From Protostelium mycophagum (Eukaryota > Evosea > Variosea > Protosteliida > Protosteliaceae): DNA of 64,000 nt. Position 1 is the stretch's first letter. Every line of letters starts with the position of its first letter. The DNA lies in NCBI GenBank assembly GCA_002081555.1, contig MZNV01002263.1, forward strand, positions 1 through 64,000. Direction: 5' to 3'. Shown here in pieces: positions 12,151 to 23,768 of the stretch. A program made the translations under genes and the position numbers. The notes below the pieces were generated by a model that made no database searches, was not told where the DNA came from, and saw nothing but the letters and a program-made list of their open reading frames with translations.

Positions 12151-12568
12151 AAATATATGTTTTGAATAATGATTCATAAATAATTGCAAGGTATTATTAG
12201 AGATGTCTGGCAGAAAATCATCCAGAGTGTTCATGCACTAATATTGCTCAGTAGTTCTGTACCACTTACAGAGTTCTCAACTGGTATCTAAAGAGCGCAC
12301 ATTTCAGGGCCAATTAGAGAGACAAATCCATTTCTTACCAAGATATTCTCTGCATCCTTTATCTAAGCATAGTTAGCTCAGTGAGAAAATATTCACATGT
12401 TTGATTATAATTGCAGGTTTAAACCTTGTTGCTGACAAGTTTAATATGTGCCTATAACCACCTGAGTTAAAGACCCTGTAGGATTGCCATTAGAATAGAT
12501 TGATAGGAAAAAGAAAGATTTTAGCTGCCAGAGCCCAATCTAGGGAATCTGCCATTTGTCAGAAGATC
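12151..12568. repeat. 418-bp direct repeat, copy 1
   Basis: The copy begins AAATATATGTTTTGAATAAT and ends CATTTGTCAGAAGATC. It matches 12691-13108 at all positions I compared except one (T versus G in CCAATTAGAGAG). The two copies are in the same orientation and 540 bp apart start to start, separated by a 122-bp unique spacer. No coding capacity is evident. Its right part is an up-to-date version of the repeat at 570-760. Confidence 0.9.
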
Positions 12569-12690
12569 TAGGTGAATCTTGAAAAAAGAAAAATATGATC
12601 AGTTTATAAGACATCATCTCTCTCATATTTTATGTACTGAGCAATAGGATGGCATATTTTAAGAAGCTCCTTTAGAAAACAATTATCAAG

Positions 12691-13108
12691 AAATATATGT
12701 TTTGAATAATGATTCATAAATAATTGCAAGGTATTATTAGAGATGTCTGGCAGAAAATCATCCAGAGTGTTCATGCACTAATATTGCTCAGTAGTTCTGT
12801 ACCACTTACAGAGTTCTCAACTGGTATCTAAAGAGCGCACATTTCAGGGCCAATGAGAGAGACAAATCCATTTCTTACCAAGATATTCTCTGCATCCTTT
12901 ATCTAAGCATAGTTAGCTCAGTGAGAAAATATTCACATGTTTGATTATAATTGCAGGTTTAAACCTTGTTGCTGACAAGTTTAATATGTGCCTATAACCA
13001 CCTGAGTTAAAGACCCTGTAGGATTGCCATTAGAATAGATTGATAGGAAAAAGAAAGATTTTAGCTGCCAGAGCCCAATCTAGGGAATCTGCCATTTGTC
13101 AGAAGATC
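12691..13108. repeat. 418-bp direct repeat, copy 2
   Basis: Second copy of the repeat at 12151-12568, with a single base difference seen. After its end the flank differs completely (GGTCTTAGATTTGCG versus TAGGTGAATCTTG after copy 1), so the homology stops sharply at 13108. The near identity means a recent duplication or gene conversion, or an assembly artefact. Confidence 0.9.
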
Positions 13109-13554
13109 GGTCTTAGATTTGCGCACATGGGTAGGTGGAATATCCTCCTAGTTGTCATCTGTGGCACAGAGCTTGTAACCAAGAGTATTACCGCAAATGA
13201 CCTTGGCATTAATCAAAGCAGTAGCAGCTCCACTGAGAGCTCCATAAGAGTATTAGGATGTGTAAGGATACTTACACGAAAGAGAATAGAGAGAGAGAAG
13301 AAGAACAAAGAGAAAAGATAAAACTCAAAGACAGTCCCTAAATTCAGATGTTGCGCTTCAAGTGCTTTATTACTTGGCCATAACAGCCGTTCCATGAACA
13401 CTTGAACCTTCCTAATTTCCGTGTTGCGTGTTGTAAACACACACGCGTAACTTTGTGAACTTTAATAAATAAACAACAATGTTGGTTTAAATGTTGTTGT
13501 GACTTGCGAATAAATTATATTAATTTATTTGTTCTTTATGTCATCAATGCCTGA
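13109..13554. other. Unassigned repeat-island DNA
   Basis: No gene is supported. On the minus strand, about 13120-13250 reads as a short Ala/Leu-rich peptide, but I cannot place it in a family. A purine-rich tract (GAGAGAGAAGAAGAAC) lies at 13285-13310, and AT-rich DNA leads into the retroelement fossil. Confidence 0.4.
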
Positions 13555-14340
13555 CATTGTCCCCCTGGACACTACCTGAGTAGTGTACACCCAAAAGGGA
13601 TTCATTTCTTTTTATACCGTTGTTTGGCTGGAGGCAGTAGTGCTGCGGGTGATTGCCAGAAATTATCCAACAGTTCTTGTGTGTGCTCCAAACCATCTTT
13701 GTTGATCCAGTCATTCTTTTCATCAATGAGGTAACCCTTCCACTTGACTAAGTACTGGATCTTGCCATGGTGTTGACAACCCTTCCACTTGACTAAGTAC
13801 TGGATCTTTGTATTCCTTGTCACCATCAATAACTACTGGTGGTGGTTGAACTTGTTCTCTGCTGTTGATGTTACTCTTGCAGTAGGGTGTCAACAACAAA
13901 GTATGGAATACCATCTCTGCCGTTGATGTTACTCTTGCAGTAGGGTATCAACAACAAAGTATGGAATACCAGGTACACATTCCACAACTTTGGTAAGGCG
14001 GTAGGGTGTCAACAACAAAGTATAGAATACTGGGTACACATTCCACAACTTTGGTAAGTCAAGGACATAAGACTCACTGCCGGCGTGTGCTTCTTTTATT
14101 ATTGTATAGGGGCCATGGTGGTGGTTGAACTTGTTCTCTGCTGTCAATGTTATTTTTGCGGTAGGGTGTCAACAACAAAGTATGAAATACCGGGTACACA
14201 TTCCACAACTTTGGTAAATCAAGGACATAAGACTTGCTGCCGGTGTGTGCTTCCTTAATTATTGCATAGGGGCCAATGCACTTGTCAGATCACTTCACTT
14301 TGGGTCAACGTGCCTTGATATTTTCCAATGACAAAAGAAC
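13555..14340 (-). mobile_element. Ty3/gypsy chromovirus fossil (integrase C-terminus and chromodomain)
   Basis: The minus strand carries the C-terminal part of a Ty3/gypsy integrase (a GPYTIIKEAHAGS block followed by LDLPKLWNVYPVFYTLL, near 14020-14130) followed by a chromodomain with the core QYLVKWKG near 13740-13810. This order is typical of chromoviruses, whose chromodomain directs insertion into heterochromatin. Only the 3' end of the pol region is present; no reverse transcriptase, gag or paired LTRs were found, and the stretch is internally duplicated. It is broken in several places and clearly dead. The still readable blocks suggest a moderate rather than ancient age. Confidence 0.85.
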
Positions 14341-14666
14341 TTTGTCAATTTGCGTACTTCTTCATCTCCGTTCTGGTGTGTCCTAAATTTCCCTGAAGAA
14401 ATTCATCCAGCAACTTTGTCATCAATGGTGGATAGTTCATAAGGATCCAGGACGTTGCATCGTCACAAACATTGGGATAGGAAATAGTGGTAAGCAAAAG
14501 TTGCGCTTCTTATGCAGATGATATCAGAGATCTGCGTTAACCCATTGTGTTGTCAACAATTTTACAAACAGGGGATAGCCGTATAACAGTCTTATATTGT
14601 ATTTCCAAGTCACTGTGCATTGCGCTTACACGAGAATCTTTCCCCTCTGAGGTGCGTTTCTGCGTT
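14341..14666. other. Spacer between retroelement fossil and F-box duplication
   Basis: No open frame or RNA gene is seen. The left part may be further eroded retroelement DNA continuing from 13555-14340; the right part is plain flank of the tandem duplication. Confidence 0.4.
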
Positions 14667-15010
14667 GACCATTGTTAAATTCACATTCCTGATTTCCAGG
14701 AAAATGCCGTAGGCTTCTACAACGGTAATTCCTGGTTCGGGATCAACTGAACAATCATGAAGAGATCATACAGCTCAGATACCGACCTCGATGTGAGAAA
14801 GAAGAATAACACAACCTCTTTTTATCCTAATCTGGACACTTTACCACCTGAAATCCTGGAGATGATTCTCCGATGGGTTCTGATACCTGAAGAGTCATCA
14901 CTCTGTAATCACCCAGAAAGAATAGAATATGATTTTGTAGACGCCTTTAGCATGGTGACACTATGATGCATTTTTAAGTGACTTGATTTGACTAAACATC
15001 CACAGATTAT
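14667..15010 (+). repeat. 344-bp tandem duplication, copy 1 (extra first exon of the F-box gene)
   Basis: This unit and the next (15011-15354) look identical base for base and abut directly, with GACC at both junctions. Each carries the 5' flank, the first exon starting MKRSYSSDTDLDVRKKN (ATG at 14757 here, 15101 in copy 2) and the start of the first intron. In copy 1 the intron's downstream exon is not present, so this copy can only be used if its donor splices past copy 2. Confidence 0.92.
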
Positions 15011-15354
15011 GACCATTGTTAAATTCACATTCCTGATTTCCAGGAAAATGCCGTAGGCTTCTACAACGGTAATTCCTGGTTCGGGATCAACTGAACAATC
15101 ATGAAGAGATCATACAGCTCAGATACCGACCTCGATGTGAGAAAGAAGAATAACACAACCTCTTTTTATCCTAATCTGGACACTTTACCACCTGAAATCC
15201 TGGAGATGATTCTCCGATGGGTTCTGATACCTGAAGAGTCATCACTCTGTAATCACCCAGAAAGAATAGAATATGATTTTGTAGACGCCTTTAGCATGGT
15301 GACACTATGATGCATTTTTAAGTGACTTGATTTGACTAAACATCCACAGATTAT
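15011..15354 (+). repeat. 344-bp tandem duplication, copy 2
   Basis: Direct neighbour and exact match of 14667-15010. This copy is attached to the rest of the F-box gene and holds its functional first exon. Confidence 0.92.
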
Positions 15355-17099
15355 GACCTGTCGTAGTCTGGCAGAGACGATAGCTCCTCTTTGTATTCAA
15401 GTTAAAATGCATCATCTCATCGCTGATGTGGCGTCTGTATGTCTCTGGACGAAGATCAAGAACAATCCATCTGTGGCACTTTTGACAAAGACAATGTTCA
15501 TTTACAACGGTCCTCTAATGGATCATTCCTTGGAAAGGGACGACCAGGGCATCGAGAAGTTCAGGGCCATCTTTCCACTTTTCGAAAATGTGGAAGAGAT
15601 AGAAATTAGTTCCATCACAGAGGCCTGCATGAGGATGTTCAGCGAGATCGAAGCGGGTCCCAAATTGAAATCATTTGGGATGTATTACAATCTCGCGAAT
15701 CTTGGTTCTGACGAAATGAAAAAGGCAAGACCTCTTTTGATGATGAGCCAATACTAATAGTCTCAGATTTGTGTAGAGTGAGTCCGAGTTTTAAAGATGT
15801 ATAGACTGATGACATCACAGAGATATTGAAGGGATGATCGTGCCATCGCTCACCTCTCTGAAATTACGTCTGTACATCTTGTTCTTAACATTTAAAATTA
15901 TTTTAAAAATAATACAAAATCACAGAATTTATTCTTTCAGTAAGGAAAGTTGACGACATGGACCGTCTCATTGAGCTCATTGAAGATCTAAAATTAGAAT
16001 ATGTGTACATACCATATATCGATGAGTCATCCATATCGTAAGTCCATGAAGATTTATTTAGTTCAATAAATTGACGTTGTAGTTGGGCGAACTTGAAATC
16101 TCTTGGTGTGTATCATTCCAAATATGGGATTGTGAGTTTTATCACAATAAAATCGATCTACACCGTTGTAGATGGCGAAGATGAGAAGGGATGATGACAT
16201 TCACAGTCGTACTTTTTAATAGAACATCTCGAGATCACGGACTTTAGTGCCTACATTTTACACGAGAGTTTTATTGCAGACTCGTACAACTATGAATTAT
16301 TACCAAAACTGCAAAGGCTGAGGCTATGCGATTTTCTAGACGCTGAAAACCTATTAAAGCCCCTGAAAGACGGTATTATTTCAATAAACTAGTTTTATTT
16401 GATAAAGTTGATGTATAAAGGGAGTTACAGACCGATAGAGGCTATAGAGGCACTCATGTGTCATGCGGGAGATGATTACGATCAGGAGATATTGGATCAG
16501 ATGTTCCCCGCGATGAGCGAGCTCAAAACATTGAGACACTTGCGGTAAGAATTTTCCGTGAAAATCTTTCCAAATTGGCACAAAAATTAATGCATGTTCT
16601 GTGATATTACGTGTGGCATTCATTTTTCAACAACAAAACTCATTTGGAAACTAAAAACTACAGCTTGAGCTTGGCCAAACACGTCTTTAAAGTAGAACAT
16701 AACTTATTTCCACCACAACTCGTGAGCTTGGAGATTGAAATCACCGCACAAAAACTGGCTGATTTTGAGGCACAAAGACTGCCTCCTCACCTGCAACGTC
16801 TACAACTCTTCATCATATTAGACGACATGAAAGAGTTCAAGCAACACGGAGAGTTTGGCCCACTGATGATGAGGTGCCTCGGAAAGTGCCCAAAGCTGGA
16901 CGCCGTCTTTCTGCAGCTCACAATCCAAGGAGAAGGATTCTTGGTCCAGTGTGGGTGGAGAGACAAGCCTTTAGAGCTCAGATTAGAGAAGGAGGTCTTT
17001 ACCGGTTGGTTCAACGACAGGATATACAAGAAGCCGATGGCAATCAAGTTGCCAACGAGAAGAGAGCCGACGAAAGCAACCGCCAGAATAAAGTGGTAG
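15101..17099 (+). CDS. F-box protein with leucine-rich, LRR-like C-terminal part
   Basis: Exon 1 (15101-15296) begins MKRSYSSDTDLDVRKKN and contains the F-box core NLDTLPPEILEMILRWV. The join SM to IMTCRSLAETIAPLCIQ across an intron ending CATCCACAG is in phase and gives the second half of the F-box. Later exons carry Leu-rich segments such as VEEIEISSITEACMRMF (about 15590), VDDMDRLIELIEDLKLEYVY (about 15950), LQRLRLCDFLDAENLLKPL (about 16310) and MSELKTLRHLR (about 16515), then a long last exon (about 16615-17099) with PPQLVSLEIEITAQKL and ending ARIKW. F-box proteins are substrate adaptors of SCF ubiquitin ligases; the LRR-like part would bind the target. The splice at about 15740-15760 is unclear: the frame stops there and I could not fix the donor. 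An extra copy of exon 1 lies upstream. Confidence 0.7.
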
Positions 17100-17232
17100 A
17101 ATCGTATTCCTACCTGATGACGTCACCACAAAGCAGAATGTTGACCATCTACAACGGTGTAGAAGTACACCCTTCATCAACCTGGGAGGTTAAAGATATC
17201 GTTTGTAGTCTGTCATCTGTTGGGTTTATAGT

Positions 17233-19356
17233 TCATTCCATTACGGGGTGTGGATCTTCCGGCCAATTGCACACTCCCAACTCCTTCAATCGATTCAATT
17301 GCTGGTCGTCGTAACCAGCTATATCTCTCAACACCTGTCCTCATTAGCCAAGGTATGGGGCATCAGCAGGTCTCCATGAAGTTTGAGACATAGGGATGAC
17401 GTCATCTACCTCCTTGGTGTGTTGCCCCAGCAATGGTGGGGGGTGGTAAATTTCCGATGGAGTTTCGGAGAATTTCACGGGAAATCCCACCATCTTGATT
17501 TCTCCCGCGGTGGGGTGCGTAACTGTCTGGACCATGTCTCTGTGCTTCACTTGTGGGTCATCAAAGACTTGTTTTATGTTATTTATAGGGCCACCTGTAG
17601 ATGTTAACATCACCATTGTCTACATAAGAGTCCACTCCACTTGGCGATTCAAAATAACTTTGATTAAATTAAATTAAAAAATCGTCACATGGAACTTGTA
17701 CGGCCTCTAAGATCTTGATCCACTCTTCTGTTGTCTTTGTCGACAACACGTTTTGAATGATCTGCAATAGCTCCTCTCTATTCTGTACACGCCTGTACAC
17801 GTCATCATCCTTAACTTGACGGAATTTCACCTGGAATTCGCGGAAAACTTCTCGTCTATGGCTAATTCCGGCCTTCCGATGCATTTTGACAGCCGGAAGA
17901 ATTGTCTGTCATTCAACGCTCCGACGATCACGTGACCATCCAAGGTCTTGAAACCTTGGTATGGAACTATGGAGATGTGCGCCGTTCCCATCGGTTTACT
18001 CTGGGTACCAGCGATGAGATAATTTGAGGCGACATTCGCCAATACCGCGACCTGTCATCCATTTGTACGATCATTTGAAATACATAATCAGATAAAAAGA
18101 CAATCATTAAATTGTTTAGATAAAGCAACATCCCGTGTGATATCAAAATATGCGGAAATTCCACCTGAGTTTCGAGAAGAGATGCGTCAATCTTTTGACC
18201 CTTCCCGGTATTGTGTCTCGATAACAACGCAGCCATTATTGCTCCGTGTGCATATAGACCAGTACATACGTCTGTCATTGCAACTCCGACCTGCAGAGGA
18301 TAGTTATTTTATTGTATTGTTTATAAATCAATGTTTTGCATCTTAATACGCCGGTAAAGCGGCATGATTATTTGTGCCGTTAAGATATCTCACTTTGACG
18401 GGTGTACCATCTTCGGTTCCAGTTATGGCCATCAACCCCCCGATACCCGATACCATGACGTCATATGCCAGTCTATTCTTATAAGGTCCGTCAGGACCAA
18501 AACTAAGATATCTCAGTTGATCTATATGTATATCTCCAATTGTTTTCATGACATCCTAATCTCTTTGTTGTTTTCAGACAGCCGATTCAATTTCTCGGAA
18601 AATTCAATAATAAAAATCCGAAACATCAGAAAATTCATTTTCGAAAATTAAGATCTTTAAAAAAAATCTAAAAGAAAATTCACCCGGTGAGGGAAGTGTA
18701 AACCAACTTTGGGTTCAGCTCTGACAACTTCTCGTATCCGATACCAAATTCATCCGCTTTTCCGGGGGCAAAGTTTTCCAATAATACATCGCAGTGTTTG
18801 ACCAAGTCATAAATCACTTGTAAACCCTCCTTCTACAACTCGTCACATTCGTTGTCATCTCGTCCTTCGGGATTTATTTTGGTTCGCACAAAGACTTTGG
18901 ATTCTTCAATGCACAGAGATGATTATTTGTAAGTTTGACTGTCTCGTCAAGTTCTGTGGAGATCGCTGCATGACTGACCTTCTTTAAATCGACTGCTACG
19001 CTCCTCTTGTTTCTATTCACTCCCAGGAAATATGCGCTCTCAGCTGCACATGTTCAATAGATGAAACATCTGATTGCATCTCTCTGACCTCCTTTGTTGG
19101 TGAAGGGAGGGCCCCAGCCACGTGTGTCATCGCCTGACAAAATCACTTCGATCATCCTCTAAAGAATCCTACCTCTTGATACGTGCTCGATCTTGATGAT
19201 TTCGGCACCGTAATCACCGAGGACTGCGACATTCCATCAACTCTAGTAGAAACAAATGACTTACTCATGGAAGCGTAGGGTGCTGCCAGGATCCTGCCAA
19301 GATCAAGAACTCTGATACCGTTCAGAGGTCCTTTGTTTTTTGCGTCGTGTTGATGT
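17233..19356 (-). CDS. Class III CoA-transferase, SUGCT-like (succinate/HMG-glutarate CoA-transferase)
   Basis: Exons in order on the minus strand give [20 protein letters not shown] (near 19290), [67 protein letters not shown] (near 18760), [56 protein letters not shown] and [11 protein letters not shown], with the tail [20 protein letters not shown] and stop at 17233-17235. The catalytic Asp of the CaiB/BaiF family is the one in the [12 protein letters not shown] block. The best match I know is mitochondrial SUGCT, which moves CoA from succinyl-CoA to glutarate or HMG. An Arg/Ser-rich peptide (MLRSGAHLRINNSKDNLRH, ATG at 19468) just upstream could be a mitochondrial leader, but I could not join it in phase, so the 5' end is open. 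CaiB or alpha-methylacyl-CoA racemase relatives are alternatives. Confidence 0.88.
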
Positions 19357-19695
19357 CTAAAGATGATTTAGGACAAAATGAACGTCAGAGATCATCATCA
19401 GGTATTACCTAATGCCGAAGGTTGTCTTTTGAGTTATTTATCCTCAGATGTGCCCCGCTTCTCAGCATCTGGAATGGAAAGTGTTTTGAAATTTCATTTT
19501 CGAAAAGACGACCAATTTTCTCATTGTTTTTGCGCATTCGCAGATCGCAAAATCTCGTTCATTCATCCCAACATCAGGTGACTCTCTCCTCTATATTTAT
19601 ATATATTCACACCAAAGGTAACAATTCCCTTATCTGACCTTTGGGAACGTGACACCTTCTAATGATACACTTTCTCATATCGTGTTATAGAAGAC

Positions 19696-21965
19696 ATGAG
19701 CAGACGGCCAGACTCAAATTTTTACGTGCCACGGCATAGGAGAGGCAACAATCAGATTCCAACAAGTAATGGCAAGGATCCCAGAGCAGCAGGTAGCAGA
19801 AGTAACAGGTGAGTTCCAAGTGATGTTCTCAGTCATTTCATTCCATCAATGTGTAGTATGATATGTCTCAGTTTGAAGATATCACTTGACGGTTGTGATG
19901 TGAATAATCCCTGTCACAGAATCGCGCATCGTACATTTTACTTCGCTGAGGGCGGCACAGCCCCAGTAACAGTTGAATCTGCTGTGGTCGTTAACTTGTT
20001 GCCTCCATGCAGACAAATACCAACAATATTATCTGTCTCTGCATGAACACTTTGCTGGCATCGCATTCTGAAGACAAAACGATCACGATGACGCCACACT
20101 CCAAAATGCATAGAGGTGCTTCGCACCACATAGGGATATCAGAGTCAGATTGAAGAATACAGAGGTGCACCATCACCAATTGAACAAAAGATGCCAATAC
20201 AACCGAAAAGAATGCGAATTTTTTCCAAGCCTTGTCAGACATCATGCGGCGACATCATCACAGTTCAATCCTTGACATCAACAGAGACAATACATCCTCT
20301 TTAGATCCGTCATCTGATCATGAGGTGGAGCCTGTCAGGATATGTCTGGCCTTGCCGTCACTACCCACCAAAGATGAGATGCAAGAGAAAAATAACCACG
20401 AAATCACGCCAAAAGAAGTAGGTTCTAATACATCATTGTAGAACGTCGAAAATTAATTTTGATTTTCTTTAAAAAACTTTGTTTTTTTTTGTTTTTATCA
20501 GAAAAATATTCAAAAAAGTCTAAATTTAGATTTTTCAAAATGTTGATGTTCTGCAGAACACGAGTCCCCTGAAGAAAAATCAAACCGAAGGGACAAGCGA
20601 AACGCCCAAAACCAAGTCCACGTCTACAACGAGCAAGACCCCGACCGACACGGATGTACAGGAACGTCATGCCACGTCATCGCCCGCCCCCCAGGGGGCG
20701 GAGGAGGCGGAGGACGACTGGGAGAAATTAGCCGATGAAGTCCCCGAACAATTGGCTCAGTTGAATCTAAATACGCCACCACCAAGAAAGGTTAAAATAT
20801 TTATTGTTTTTTTTAAATGAAAAATTTCCTGGAAAATTGTGTGAAATACAGCTAGAAAAACCGAAAAAATATTTTTTGTGTACAATTTTTCGCAGTGTCG
20901 CGGTTGCTGCCCGAACCGAAATATGTTTTTACATATGAAAGAGTGAAGGTTGTAACCGTGATTTGATATTCAAATCTTGCAGAGCGCGCCAAAAGTAGTA
21001 AAGGGGAGAGGGGCACACAAATACGATGATGAAGATGCCACACTTGGCGAAGACACGTTAGACGAACCTATAAATAGCAGCAACGGAGGTGAATTTTTCC
21101 AGAAATTCCAAATCTTTTTATCTGAAAAACGAAGGTCTGGCGCAAGCTGCGAATTTTCAGGGAAATTTCGATGATCGCTCAGGTTCATACACAGCAAGGT
21201 GACAAGCGATTTGACATCTACAATGCTGGACAAGATCTCATAAACGTCGACAGAGAAGAAAGAGCCGATCACGTGATCGAGGTGTACGGGTTCCCAGAAT
21301 CATACGTAACTGAGAATTTTCACGGAATTTTACACGAGTATTCTTCGTTAGGATACAGACTGAAATGGGTGGACGAGACACATCTATTAGTTATATTTAA
21401 ATCTCCCGCTTTTGGTGAGTCTACAACGTTGTAAAATCAATATCTACAACATTTGTATGAAATCCAAACATTAGAAAATAAACCAAATAACTAAATTCAA
21501 CAGCTCAAGACGCACTGAAAACGATAAAGCATTCTGAGGTGAAGCTGAGACCGTTTCATCAAGCCAGCGAACAGTCGAAGAACACCTTCTTCAAAGGTAA
21601 GCTTGTACAGAAGGCAGGCACACAAAGTGGAGGCGCGAGTACCGCACCAACACAAGCGAATGTGACGACAAGCTCAAAACGATCCACCAAATTTCTTAAA
21701 ACATGCTCTTCATATGTTCGCAGTGCTCAACACTTCAGTTCCAAGTTATATGGTATCAGAACAGCGCAGCAGTGCACCGCGTCCCCAGACAACAGCCAGC
21801 GTCGCCCGCCGCCTCATCGGCAACGCATTGTCGATTGAGAGTTTGCTGAAAGATCAAGACAACCAAAAGGGGAAGACGAGGGAGATCGACCAACTGTTGA
21901 AAAAAGGCGGGAAAAGGGGGGGAAGGGAGGAGGCGCCGAGTAAGGGGGAGCACTGGGAGGCTTGA
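19696..21965 (+). CDS. R3HCC1/R3HCC1L-like protein with RRM-like domain
   Basis: Exon 1 begins MSRRPDSNFYVPRHRRG, the conserved basic start of this family. Two Ser/Thr/Glu-rich exons follow (20245-20420 and 20556-20790), then an acidic exon with DDWEKLADEVPEQL. The hallmark domain is in the exon at about 21180-21415: DHVIEVYGFPESYVTENFHG and LGYRLKWVDETHLLVIFKSP, continued by AQDALKTIKHSEVKLRPFHQ after an intron. The last exon ends with VARRLIGNALSIESLL and a Lys/Gly-rich tail, stop at 21963-21965. Animal R3HCC1L is linked to exon-junction-complex binding; a role in RNA regulation is likely but inferred. The R3H domain itself was not seen. The first intron is unusually long (about 425 bp). 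Confidence 0.82.
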
Positions 21966-22254
21966 AGATTGTAGATGTTCGAAATAAATCTTTTTGTGGA
22001 TTGGGACCTCCTCGAAGCGATCTCTTTGAGTAGAAAGTCCAAAAATAGCACCATGGTAGTTCTGGATGTCTTGTGTTCGAGTGGAACCAACCCCAAGATG
22101 TTTTCATTTTCGTATGATTTTTTAGGATTGTAGATGAGACGTCTGAAAACACATTCGGGGACTTGGCATCTTATTTCGGTGAAGCATCACCACACATTTC
22201 GGCCAACAAAATGTGGAGGCTACCACGAAGAAGCATAAAAAGAACAACAGAGAG

Positions 22255-23099
22255 ATGAACACACAGACAATCCAGATCACAAAAACACAAATGCAAGGGG
22301 GCGATGTATATACGACAAACTGCTGCCCCATTTCCCTTGAACTCAAACAAAAGAAGATCGAGAAACAAGAAGTGAAAGGAGTACCGGGCGCTTTCATCTT
22401 GAAGAATGTAATGACATCTTCAGAATGTAAAGAGATGATTGAGTTCTCGGAATCTCTAGGTTAGTCAATGATTCCATTTAAAAGACCATGCCCTCACATT
22501 CTTCAGGGTATGCAGAAGCTGCCGTCTCAACCATAATCGGCCCTAAAATGATGCCGGATGTCAGAGACAATAAGAGAGTGATGTTCAATGCCAGCCCTGA
22601 TCTATTGTCCGCCATTTTCGACAGAGTCCAAGCACATCTTCCGGAGAATGGAACACTTTTAGGACAGGAAATGGAACTATCGGGACTAAATGAGCGATTC
22701 AGATTCTACCGATGTAAGTTGTATTTGTCCATAAAAATGATTGTCGCTCATGATTACAAGATGAGCCTGGACAAAAATTTGCACCACACTCTGATGGTTC
22801 TTCCTCAACAGATGCTGAGACCTCTTTATTGACCTTCCTCATCTACTTAAATGATGTCAAAGAAGGTGGCCACACGACTTTTTATGTGAACCAAAAGACC
22901 ATCAAAGTCTCACCGGTATGTATACGTACACTCGATTGTCGACGTATTCTAAAAGCGTCGACAGAAAGCTGGAAATGCATTGGTATTTGTACATGGGAGG
23001 TCACCATTGTCACCAATACACGAAGGAAGCCCAGTGAAGAAAGGGAAGAAATACGCGTTGAGATCAGATGTGATGTACAGAAAAACATCTGCATCGTGA
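22255..23099 (+). CDS. Prolyl 4-hydroxylase-type 2OG-Fe(II) dioxygenase
   Basis: The first readable ATG is at 22255 (MNTQTIQITKTQMQGGD). Exon 1 holds VPGAFILKNVMTSSECKEMI, the usual start of the P4H alpha-like fold. After introns come RFRFYRY with EPGQKFAPHSDGSSS, giving the HxD iron motif (HSD), then SLLTFLIYLNDVKEGGHTTF, and a last exon with AGNALVFVHG, PIHEGSPVKKGKKYALRSDV, which supplies the distal His (HEG) and the 2-oxoglutarate-binding Arg/Lys. The end is YRKTSAS with stop at 23097-23099. All catalytic residues are present, so it should be active. No signal peptide was seen, so it is probably cytosolic or nuclear. The substrate is unknown. Confidence 0.88.
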
Positions 23100-23189
23100 A
23101 CAAAAATAAAGGTGTGTTTAATAGACTTTCTGTTGACCAATTCTTAGAGGTCAAATTCTAATCATTGAAATACACTTTCCAAAATTTGA

Positions 23190-23400
23190 GTGTTTATTTA
23201 GCACCATGTATAAATACACTGGTAGGTCCAGTAACAGATTGCACCTGAGGGGCTCCTCCAGCTTGTGTGGCCTGAGCACAAGGGCTGGTGACACACTGTC
23301 GCATGTCAATAAACATCTATGGAAAAGTTACACTCACTCTCTTCCACATTCATTATAAGGTCCGCTGGGCTGGTTTGTGGCATTCTGCCCGGGGGCCCGC
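23190..23400 (-). pseudogene. Truncated copy of the thaumatin-like gene
   Basis: This stretch aligns by eye with both ends of the thaumatin-like gene at 37838-38307. The 3' part (about 23190-23298) matches the last 110 bases of exon 2, and the rest (about 23315-23398) matches the intron edge and the end of exon 1, up to the coding block for NQPSGPYNECG. The signal peptide and first domain half are missing, and about 110 bp of exon 2 are deleted. There are also scattered substitutions. It kept the intron, so it arose from DNA-level duplication, not by retroposition. Confidence 0.85.
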
Positions 23401-23768
23401 CACGTGCACAAAAGGTGCAACAATTTAAAATCCGCAAACTGCCGGCAGTTTCCAAAACATTTTGGAAATTGTTTTGCACCGCTTTCCCAAGCGATAAAGA
23501 CATCTCTTGATCGTTGCTGTGATTTACATTGTTGATTTCCTTTACTTTTTAATAGTTATCACATACTCTTTGAACGATCTGACTGAAAACAGCTAGACCG
23601 GATTAACTCGGTTGTTTTTAATCTGCCAGGCTCTAACTAACGATTATCCGACTTCCGGAAAACCGAAGCGAAACATGGCCACGCTTCAAAAAGAAATCAA
23701 TCTTCTAGTTTTTGTCACTTTTCTCAAAATCAAATTATGGGTTCGAAATGTTTATTTTTGGTGCTGTG
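23401..23768. other. Intergenic with an inverted repeat
   Basis: At 23414-23480 an imperfect inverted repeat has arms GGTGCAACAATTT and AAATTGTTTTGCACC around a perfect 16-bp palindrome AAACTGCCGGCAGTTT. It starts right after the thaumatin pseudogene fragment. The rest up to the aldo-keto reductase stop at 23769 shows nothing I can name. Confidence 0.6.

Noticed and set aside
12151-13108. The 418-bp pair as LTRs of a complete element
   Set aside because: Only 122 bp lie between the copies, without coding sequence, primer site or target-site duplication; a tandem duplication explains it better.
23590-23650. Possible tRNA-like fold near GCTAGACCGGATTAAC
   Set aside because: No B-box, no acceptor stem that closes; I could not build a cloverleaf.
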